Origin: CAJQND01 sp051010055
GTDB lineage: Bacteria; Pseudomonadota; Alphaproteobacteria; Rhizobiales; CAJQND01
Assembly: GCA_051010055.1 (NCBI GenBank)
Contig: JBPCVY010000265.1
Coordinates: forward strand, 1-7,576
Reading direction: 5' to 3'
Length of the DNA: 7,576 nucleotides
The notes beneath the pieces are model-generated. The model saw only the letters and a list, made by a program, of their open reading frames with translations. It was not told the origin of the DNA and did not search any database. The translations under genes were made by a program, and so were the position numbers. Positions within the stretch are counted from its first letter, which is position 1; each line of letters begins with the position of its first letter. Positions 1-5,281 of the stretch are shown piece after piece.

Positions 1-627
1 GGCATTCTCATGGCGGTGGTGCCGCTCACGGTGATTATTCTTGCCCATCTGGCGCTGCCGGACGAGAAATTGAACCGCTACAAGGCAGCCGGTTTCGTCA
101 TCGGCTTTGCCGGTGTGGTTATGCTGATGGGTTTTGACAATATTGCCAATTTTGCAAATCAGGGCATCGCCTTTTGGGCGCAGCTCATGATTATCCTGGC
201 CACCTTATGTTATGCGGTTCATTCCATTTCCGCACGCATCATGCCGAAGGTAGGACCTCTGGAAATGTCAGCAGCTGTTATGGCGCTTGCCGGCGTGATG
301 ATGACATGTGTTGCCTTGTTCACAGCGCCGCAATTTTTCACCGGCGCCAGTACGATTTCAATCGCCAGCGTGCTTGCGCTTGGCATTTTTCCAACCGCAC
401 TGGCCTCAATCGTTCTCTATTTTTTGCTAACCGGGGCCGGCCCCAGCTTTGTTTCCTATTGCAACTATCTTATCCCCGCCTATGCGGTCATCTTAGGCGT
501 GGTCGTCATGGGGGAGGACATATCTTCAACGGCCATTTTCGGCCTCGTGCTCATACTTTCGGGGATTGCGATTTCACGGCGCACGCCTGGTGAAAAACGC
601 ACCCCCACTCTCCGGCGCGGCGGATAG
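1..627 (+). CDS. DMT-superfamily (EamA) membrane transporter, 5'-truncated
   Basis: The frame is open from base 1, so the gene begins left of the window; 208 residues and the stop are present. The fragment is strongly hydrophobic, with about seven predicted membrane helices (roughly residues 3-18, 29-44, 56-76, 88-106, 118-141, 149-169 and 175-192). The layout matches the last part of a first EamA repeat (ILMAVVPL, then GFVIGFAGVVMLMG) followed by a complete second EamA repeat (about 55-192) with its typical GIFPTALASI segment, LIPAYAVILGVVVMGE and GLVLILSGI. EamA proteins normally have ten helices, so about three are missing outside the window. The family exports or imports small metabolites such as amino acids or nucleosides, but the substrate cannot be told from sequence. 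The tail is short and basic. The first in-window ATG (base 10) is only an internal methionine. The gene runs convergently into glmM with a 23-bp gap. Confidence 0.9.
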   Translation, partial: GILMAVVPLTVIILAHLALPDEKLNRYKAAGFVIGFAGVVMLMGFDNIANFANQGIAFWAQLMIILATLCYAVHSISARIMPKVGPLEMSAAVMALAGVMMTCVALFTAPQFFTGASTISIASVLALGIFPTALASIVLYFLLTGAGPSFVSYCNYLIPAYAVILGVVVMGEDISSTAIFGLVLILSGIAISRRTPGEKRTPTLRRGG

Positions 628-650
628 TCTGGGTTCAATTTGAAGCCGGT

Positions 651-1994
651 TTAGGGCGCCGCGTCGCGCAGGGCCGCAACAATATCGTCAACCACCTGGT
701 TGACCAGCCCCGCATCATCGCCCTCACCCATCACCCTGATGAGTGGCTCGGTTCCGGATGGCCTGATGACGAGGCGTCCGGACTCTCCAAGTCTGCTGGC
801 GCCATCGGCAATGGCTTCTTTCACGGGGCTTTTCTCAAGGGGGCGGCCATCTTTAAAGCGCACATTCTTGAGCACCTGCGGCAGGGGATCAAACAGGCTG
901 CAGGTTTCGCTTACCGGTTTGCCGGCCCGTTTTACCGCCGCCAGGACCTGCAGCGCCGCCACCAGCCCATCGCCGGTCGTCGAATAATCGGACATGACGA
1001 TGTGGCCTGACTGTTCACCGCCAAGGTTGAAGCCGCCCTTTCGCATTTCTTCAACCACGTAGCGGTCACCAACCGCCGAGCGCACAAGCTTCAGGCCAAT
1101 CCCATCCAGATAACGCTCAAAGCCAAGGTTCGACATTACAGTTGCCACCAAACCGTTGGTCGACAGCTTGTTTTCCCCCTGCCAACTCGTTGCAATCAGG
1201 GCCATCATCTGATCACCATCAACCACCTTGCCCTTCTCATCGACAATCAGGCACCGGTCCGCATCGCCATCAAGGGCAATGCCAATGTCGGCCCCCACTT
1301 CGCGCACCTTGTCGATCAGCGCCTCGGGTGCGGTTGAACCGCAGTCCTCGTTAATATTGAATCCGTCCGGTTCAACCCCGATCGAGAAAACTTCCGCTCC
1401 CAGTTCCCACAAAACGGCAGGGGCCACTTTGTAGGCTGCGCCATTGGCGCAATCGACCACAATGCGCATTCCATCAAGGCGCAAGTCGCGCGCCAGGGTG
1501 CGCTTGGCAAACTCGATATAGCGTGCCTGTGCATCCTCAATGCGCTTGGCACGGCCAAGCCGCGCAGGCTCAACCATCAATCGGTCAGCGTCGGTCTCAA
1601 TGAGCTTTTCAATTTCTAATTCGGTTTCATCGGAAAGCTTGTAGCCATCGGGCCCGAACAGCTTAATCCCGTTATCGTCGAAGGGATTGTGGGACGCTGA
1701 GATCATCACGCCCAAATCAGCCCGCAGTGACCGGGTTAACATCGCCACCGCTGGGGTCGGCAGCGGACCAAACTGAAATACATTCATGCCTACAGACAAG
1801 AACCCGGCAACAAGCGCGTTCTCAATTGTATAACCAGAAAGGCGCGTATCCTTGCCGATTACCACCCTGTGGCGGTGATCGCCCTTGGTGAAGGCGCTTC
1901 CGGCTGCCATGCCAACGCGCAATGCAGTTTCTGCGGTCATAGGCCAAGAGTTGGCCGTACCACGAATTCCATCGGTACCGAAATACTTACGCAT
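651..1994 (-). CDS. glmM: Phosphoglucosamine mutase
   Basis: Cytoplasmic enzyme converting glucosamine-6-phosphate to glucosamine-1-phosphate, the step before GlmU on the route to UDP-GlcNAc for peptidoglycan and lipopolysaccharide. The 447-residue length is normal for the family. All four signature sites of the alpha-D-phosphohexomutase fold are visible: the N-terminal GTDGIRG (6-12), the active-site loop ISASHNP (98-104) with the phosphorylatable Ser101, the metal loop DGDADR (242-247), the sugar-specificity loop GGEQSGH (325-331) and the phosphate-binding RPSGTEP (411-417). The GEQSG loop and overall length favour GlmM over phosphomannomutase/phosphoglucomutase. The ATG at 1994 gives the canonical start (MRKYFGTDG); its ribosome site is weak (GGGACAGG, close to the ATG). 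It lies 105 bp downstream of folP on the same strand, the same order as in E. coli, and may be co-transcribed with folP or use the candidate promoter in the gap. Confidence 0.97.
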   Translation of the reverse strand: MRKYFGTDGIRGTANSWPMTAETALRVGMAAGSAFTKGDHRHRVVIGKDTRLSGYTIENALVAGFLSVGMNVFQFGPLPTPAVAMLTRSLRADLGVMISASHNPFDDNGIKLFGPDGYKLSDETELEIEKLIETDADRLMVEPARLGRAKRIEDAQARYIEFAKRTLARDLRLDGMRIVVDCANGAAYKVAPAVLWELGAEVFSIGVEPDGFNINEDCGSTAPEALIDKVREVGADIGIALDGDADRCLIVDEKGKVVDGDQMMALIATSWQGENKLSTNGLVATVMSNLGFERYLDGIGLKLVRSAVGDRYVVEEMRKGGFNLGGEQSGHIVMSDYSTTGDGLVAALQVLAAVKRAGKPVSETCSLFDPLPQVLKNVRFKDGRPLEKSPVKEAIADGASRLGESGRLVIRPSGTEPLIRVMGEGDDAGLVNQVVDDIVAALRDAAP

Positions 1995-2028
1995 AAACCT
2001 GTCCCGTTTTTTCCGTGCTCGCCGTAGA

Positions 2029-2057
2029 ATATAGTTTTTTGTTGGTTTCTAGTTAGC
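2029..2057 (-). promoter_or_regulatory. Candidate promoter for glmM
   Basis: On the minus strand the folP-glmM gap contains CTATAT (2029-2034), identical to the -10 consensus described for housekeeping promoters in rhizobia. It lies 34 nt before the glmM ATG and just downstream of an A-rich run. The hexamer 17 bp upstream (GCTAAC, 2052-2057) is a poor -35 match, so this is a suggestion from one good half-site only. Confidence 0.28.
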
Positions 2058-2099
2058 GCAAACGGCAAACCGCCGCAATTTGTATACAGCTTGTATGGT

Positions 2100-3158
2100 T
2101 TATATACTCTGGCGCGAAATTGCCGAGAAAGTGGCGAATGCCTGAGCGGTTTCAGCAACATCGTGCACTCTGAACAAGTGTGCCCCGCGAATGAGCCCTG
2201 CAAGCGCAACAGCAACAGAGCCCTGAACGCGCTCGCCCGCCGTCTTGGTGCCCGTCACCGCGCCAATGAACGCCTTTCTGGACGCCCCCAGCATCAACGG
2301 CACCCCAAGCCCGTGAAACAGCGTCAGTCCATCAATAAGCTGCAAATTGTGATCGAACGTCTTGCCGAACCCGATACCCGGATCGGCAATGATTTTAGAA
2401 CGCTCAATGCCAGCTGCCTCACAAACGGCAATGCGCTGTTCCAACGTATCAAACACATCAAGGCAGACATCTTCATATTGCGGGTCTTGCTGCATGGTTT
2501 TGGGCTCGCCCTGGGAATGCATGAGCACCACCGGCAGGTTCAAAGCAGCTGCGGTTTCAAGGGCCGATGGGTCATGGCCAAGGGCGCTGACATCATTGAT
2601 GATATGCGCCCCAGCCGATGCTGCAGCCTTCATTACAGGCGCATTTCTTGTATCGCAGGAGAGCACTGTGCCGGAATCTTCAAGGCCTTCCAGAACTGGG
2701 ATTACGCGTGCAATTTCATCTTCTTCGGTCACTTTGTCAGCGCCCGGTCTGGTGGACTCACCGCCAATATCGAGAATATGGGCTCCCTCTTCCACGAGCC
2801 GTCGCCCGTGAGCGATTGCCGTTGCGGCCTCAGCGAATAGGCCGCCATCGGAAAAACTGTCAGGTGTTACGTTCAAAATACCCATGATGTGCGGCTGTGT
2901 GAAATCAAGCCCTGAAACCGGCGCCGGTTCTGCCCCAAGGCTTTCCAGCGCTTCAACCAGGAGGTGCTCGTTCGAAGCTTTTATGCCCGCATAGCTTCCA
3001 CCATCTGGCCCATTGCCGTTGCGACTGAGAAGCTCCAGATGGGTAAAGGCCACAAACCGCCCGGCGAGCCAGCCAGCCTGTCCGGCGGCCACCAATTCCT
3101 GCGCCTGTTTTCCACAGACAATGCCGGTTGGCTTCAAATACACATCGCGGGCGGTCAT
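2100..3158 (-). CDS. folP: Dihydropteroate synthase with N-terminal extension
   Basis: Cytoplasmic TIM-barrel enzyme joining 4-aminobenzoate to dihydropterin pyrophosphate to give dihydropteroate, in folate synthesis; the target of sulfonamides. The DHPS core starts near residue 85. Visible motifs are MGILNVTPDSFSDGG (92-106), GGESTRPGA (132-140), SCDTRN (167-172), the IINDV strand (186-190), LMHSQG (212-217), DPGIGFGKT (259-267), GASRK (291-295) and RVHDV (330-334). The Phe and Pro in the first two loops that are altered in many sulfonamide-resistant enzymes are the wild-type residues here. At 352 residues it is about 70 longer than E. coli FolP; the extra is an N-terminal segment that, from memory, resembles one seen in other alphaproteobacterial FolP proteins. 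The ATG at 3158 is supported by GAAGGAA about 5 nt upstream. No folB or folK follows; the next gene is glmM. Confidence 0.96.
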   Translation of the reverse strand: MTARDVYLKPTGIVCGKQAQELVAAGQAGWLAGRFVAFTHLELLSRNGNGPDGGSYAGIKASNEHLLVEALESLGAEPAPVSGLDFTQPHIMGILNVTPDSFSDGGLFAEAATAIAHGRRLVEEGAHILDIGGESTRPGADKVTEEDEIARVIPVLEGLEDSGTVLSCDTRNAPVMKAAASAGAHIINDVSALGHDPSALETAAALNLPVVLMHSQGEPKTMQQDPQYEDVCLDVFDTLEQRIAVCEAAGIERSKIIADPGIGFGKTFDHNLQLIDGLTLFHGLGVPLMLGASRKAFIGAVTGTKTAGERVQGSVAVALAGLIRGAHLFRVHDVAETAQAFATFSAISRQSI

Positions 3159-3200
3159 AAAAATTCCTTCAGAAAAAAAGTTTCGTCACACCGGGCGCAA

Positions 3201-3229
3201 TCAATAGTTCAGTGACGCATATTGCGCAA
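3201..3229 (-). promoter_or_regulatory. Candidate promoter for folP
   Basis: On the minus strand, TTGCGC (3224-3229) and TATTGA (3201-3206) are separated by exactly 17 bp, ending 42 nt before the folP ATG. Each hexamer matches the sigma-70 type consensus only partly, so this is a weak prediction based on spacing and position in a divergent intergenic region that must contain a start for folP unless it is read from far upstream. Confidence 0.25.
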
Positions 3230-3341
3230 AGATATTTGACGCAAGGGCTCATTCCTGCGCATTGTTTACCGGATTACAAAGTCAAAAATGCGGGGTAACG
3301 TAGCCGCGCGGCGGTGTGTTGCTTTCGCATGAGGGAACAAA

Positions 3342-3734
3342 ATGTCAAGCCGACTTCTCGTAGCCATTCCGACTGTCTCTTTTATTTTTGCAGCATTGAT
3401 TTTTTCAGCATCGGCGCCTCAAGCCGTAAATGCCGCATCCATTTATGATGCGCAAGTGCTGCGCTATCTCAAACTCCAAAGCACCCAGCGTTCCAAGGTG
3501 CGCAAGATAATCAGACAGAGCGATGCGGAAATGGCGCGGGTTTTCCGCAAGCACAAAATCAATCCGAACGCCAAACCTGATTTCGACAAACTTGTAGCAG
3601 CTTCATCGGAATTGACAGCCATTGAGCGCCGCGAGCGCAAGGCCATGAAACAGGTTCTGAATGCCGATCAGCTTAAACAATATGACGAGCTGATCAACAT
3701 AACGCGCATCCGCGTGCGCAAGGCAGCGAATTAG
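3342..3734 (+). CDS. Small exported helical protein, Spy/LTXXQ-like (hypothetical)
   Basis: A 130-residue protein of unknown function. Residues 1-31 look like a Sec signal peptide: Arg at position 4, a hydrophobic core at about 5-24, and a likely signal peptidase I site after VNA (29-31). The mature part (about 99 residues) is almost all predicted helix, rich in Lys and Arg, and has no cysteine. Its pattern of repeated amphipathic helices, an ERRERKAMKQVL helix (95-106) and then NADQLKQYDELI (107-118), recalls the periplasmic Spy/CpxP/LTXXQ group of envelope-stress chaperones and metal-responsive proteins. The NADQ segment stands where those proteins have the LTxxQ motif, so the match is loose. 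The ATG is preceded by a good GAGGGA site. It is the only complete plus-strand gene in the window: divergent from folP (183 bp) and convergent with the ycaQ-like gene (2 bp between stops), with no terminator visible. Confidence 0.82.
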   Translation: MSSRLLVAIPTVSFIFAALIFSASAPQAVNAASIYDAQVLRYLKLQSTQRSKVRKIIRQSDAEMARVFRKHKINPNAKPDFDKLVAASSELTAIERRERKAMKQVLNADQLKQYDELINITRIRVRKAAN

Positions 3735-3736
3735 AT

Positions 3737-4948
3737 CTAGCGCCGCCAGCCATCTGCAAACACCACCTTTTCCGCGCCGGTGAAACGGCGGATACGTTCA
3801 AGCTCTGCTTCCAGGCGCTGCAGGCGCCCGTCATTCAGTTTCCAGCGCGGTTCCATCCACACCCCGCGCACGCCCATAATCCCGGTTTTGCGGTCATGTT
3901 TCATATCTATGCGGCCAACAAAACTGCCTCCCTCGATAAGCGGAAAAACGTAATAGCCATATTGGCGTTTTGCTTCCGGCACGAACACCTCAATGCGGTA
4001 CTCGAAGCCAAACAGGCGCGATAAGCGCTTCCGGTCTCGGACAACAGGATCAAACGGGCTAAGCACGCGAAGGCGCGCCGGTGGCTCGGGCGCTTCATCC
4101 AAAAGCTCGTGGCAATCAGCCCAAGCATAATGAAGCCGCGGTTTGTCGCCGTCAGCTGGCTCTACAAGCACCTGCATAAGTTCGTTGCCTGCCAGCTTTT
4201 CGCACCATACTTTCGCCTCGGCAGGAGAAACAAGATCCCAGAACGCGGCAATCTCGCCGTGGGCAGCGAAACCCAGCCTATCGAGCGCTGACGAGCAAGC
4301 CCAGTCAACGAATTCACCATGATCGCACCGGCATTGAAAATGATCGTCCGCAATGACCTTGTGGGAAAGGTCGTAAACTTTTTGAAATCCTTCGCGGCGG
4401 GCAACACACAAATCGCCGGTACGCCAGAGGTATTCAAGGGCGGTTTTTTGCGGATGCCAGTCCCACCAGCCATCCCCGCCACCCTCACCGGATTGTTTGG
4501 GCTTTTGAAAATCACGCGACATGACCGGCCCGGAGCGGTTCACGTGATGCAGGGTTTCTTCGAGAACTTCCTCAAACCCCTCCCGGCGCCAGGTGCGCCA
4601 GCGCTCGCGTAATTGGTCGGCCTCGCGGTCAAATTTGTGCCGCCAATAGGGGTAGAAGCTGGCCGGGATGATAGAGGCGTCGTGGGTCCAGTTTTCAAAC
4701 AGGGCGCCATCATCTTCCAGTAATTGCCTGAGGTGTTTTGGCTGGTAGGTCTGGTTCCTTGAAAACAGGATCATATGGTGGGCGCGCTCCACCGTGTTGA
4801 TGGAATCAATCTGGACAAACCCCATCTGATGGATGAGCGCCAGAAGAGATTGTTTATCCAGGCGCGTGTGCGGCGGGATTGTGAGCCCTTGAAGGTGCAG
4901 GAAAACGCGCCTGGCGGCGCGGTTGGAAATAACCGGTATGTTATCCAT
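3737..4948 (-). CDS. Winged-helix DNA glycosylase, YcaQ/AlkX (HTH_42) family
   Basis: Member of the HTH_42 (YcaQ/AlkZ) family of DNA glycosylases built from winged-helix domains; E. coli YcaQ (AlkX) unhooks interstrand crosslinks and removes bulky N7-alkylguanines. With the chosen start the protein has 403 residues, the usual size. The N-terminal helix ISNRAARRVFLHLQGL is followed by the catalytic-region motif VQID (45-48), the Gln-x-Asp form typical of YcaQ rather than the Gln-x-Gln of AlkZ. Further family landmarks are YLWRTGDL (about 173-180), SPFDPVVRDRKR (297-308), GYYVFPL (331-337) and GRIDMKHDRK (345-354). I chose the ATG at 4948. A TTG at 4984 would add 12 residues, but its GAGG site lies only 1 nt away, too close to work. 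Neither start has a strong ribosome site. It sits 43 bp after the 60-residue gene and is probably co-transcribed with it. The exact lesion specificity is inferred from family membership. Confidence 0.9.
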   Translation of the reverse strand: MDNIPVISNRAARRVFLHLQGLTIPPHTRLDKQSLLALIHQMGFVQIDSINTVERAHHMILFSRNQTYQPKHLRQLLEDDGALFENWTHDASIIPASFYPYWRHKFDREADQLRERWRTWRREGFEEVLEETLHHVNRSGPVMSRDFQKPKQSGEGGGDGWWDWHPQKTALEYLWRTGDLCVARREGFQKVYDLSHKVIADDHFQCRCDHGEFVDWACSSALDRLGFAAHGEIAAFWDLVSPAEAKVWCEKLAGNELMQVLVEPADGDKPRLHYAWADCHELLDEAPEPPARLRVLSPFDPVVRDRKRLSRLFGFEYRIEVFVPEAKRQYGYYVFPLIEGGSFVGRIDMKHDRKTGIMGVRGVWMEPRWKLNDGRLQRLEAELERIRRFTGAEKVVFADGWRR

Positions 4949-4991
4949 CCAGCGCAATAGGCCACCAAAATGGCGCGAGAGCAAGCCTCGA

Positions 4992-5174
4992 TTAGCTCAC
5001 GCCGGGCCCGCGCATTTGACGCACAGCGGCGCGGATTTTGCGCCAGATTTCAGCCTGTTCAGTGTCACCTTCGCCCTCATATTGGGTGACTTTTTGCGCT
5101 GCTTCCGCTTCTGCCTTATCGCCGTGAGCTGCATAAAGTTGCTCTGCATAGTGCTGAACTTCGGTGAAATTCAT
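4992..5174 (-). CDS. Conserved-looking 60-residue hypothetical protein
   Basis: A soluble, acidic-to-neutral, Ala/Glu/Gln-rich small protein with no signal peptide, membrane segment or cysteine; predicted as two or three helices (about 3-16, 18-33 and 37-55). The pattern HYAEQLYAAHGDKAEAEA, followed by an Ala/Glu-rich helix and ending WRKIRAAVRQMRG, resembles short hypothetical proteins I recall from Rhizobiales genomes, and the helix-turn-helix-repeat look is vaguely TPR-like. Function is unknown. The ATG at 5174 is chosen because GGAGGAG (5184-5190) lies 9 nt upstream. An in-frame TTG at 5201 would place that ribosome site inside the gene and begin next to the ftsH terminator. It is 43 bp upstream of the ycaQ-like gene on the same strand and downstream of ftsH, so it could be the first gene of a two-gene unit. 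Confidence 0.8.
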   Translation of the reverse strand: MNFTEVQHYAEQLYAAHGDKAEAEAAQKVTQYEGEGDTEQAEIWRKIRAAVRQMRGPGVS

Positions 5175-5183
5175 AGCTATCCG

Positions 5184-5190
5184 CTCCTCC
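5184..5190 (-). promoter_or_regulatory. Ribosome binding site deciding the small-protein start
   Basis: GGAGGAG on the minus strand is a near-perfect Shine-Dalgarno sequence 9 nt before the ATG at 5174. It selects that start over the in-frame TTG at 5201. It begins only 12 nt after the T-run of the ftsH terminator. Confidence 0.75.
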
Positions 5191-5202
5191 GTTTCAGTCA
5201 AA

Positions 5203-5235
5203 CAAAAAAGGCCGGAGGGTAGATCCCCCCGGCCT
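5203..5235 (-). terminator. Rho-independent terminator after ftsH
   Basis: Read on the minus strand, AGGCCGG (5229-5235) pairs with CCGGCCT (5209-5215). One internal mismatch follows, then GGG/CCC (5225-5227 with 5217-5219), closing on a 5-nt loop. The right arm runs straight into TTTTTT. This is a textbook GC-rich stem plus U-tract, 46 nt past the ftsH stop. On the plus strand no T-run follows, so it acts in one direction. Confidence 0.9.
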
Positions 5236-5254
5236 CAAACTCGTTTTCAAGTTG

Positions 5255-5274
5255 GGCCCTGAACAAAACGGGCC
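5255..5274 (-). other. Short hairpin in the ftsH 3' untranslated region
   Basis: GGCCC and GGGCC form a 5-bp stem with a 10-nt loop, beginning 7 nt after the ftsH stop and ahead of the true terminator. No U-run follows, so it is not a terminator itself; it could protect the mRNA 3' end, or be chance in GC-rich DNA. Confidence 0.3.
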
Positions 5275-5281
5275 TTACTTG

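Noticed and set aside
631..648. An inverted repeat (TTCAA/TTGAA) between the transporter gene and glmM as a bidirectional terminator.
   Set aside because: The arms are too short and AT-rich, the loop would be unrealistic, and no T-run follows on either strand.
1937..2215. A 92-codon minus-strand frame spanning the folP-glmM gap.
   Set aside because: It overlaps the ends of both genes out of frame and has no family resemblance or suitable ribosome site.
2091..2840. A 249-codon plus-strand open frame opposite folP.
   Set aside because: It starts with TTG, its product has no domain-like pattern and many Cys/His/Arg typical of antisense reading, and folP on the other strand is unmistakable.
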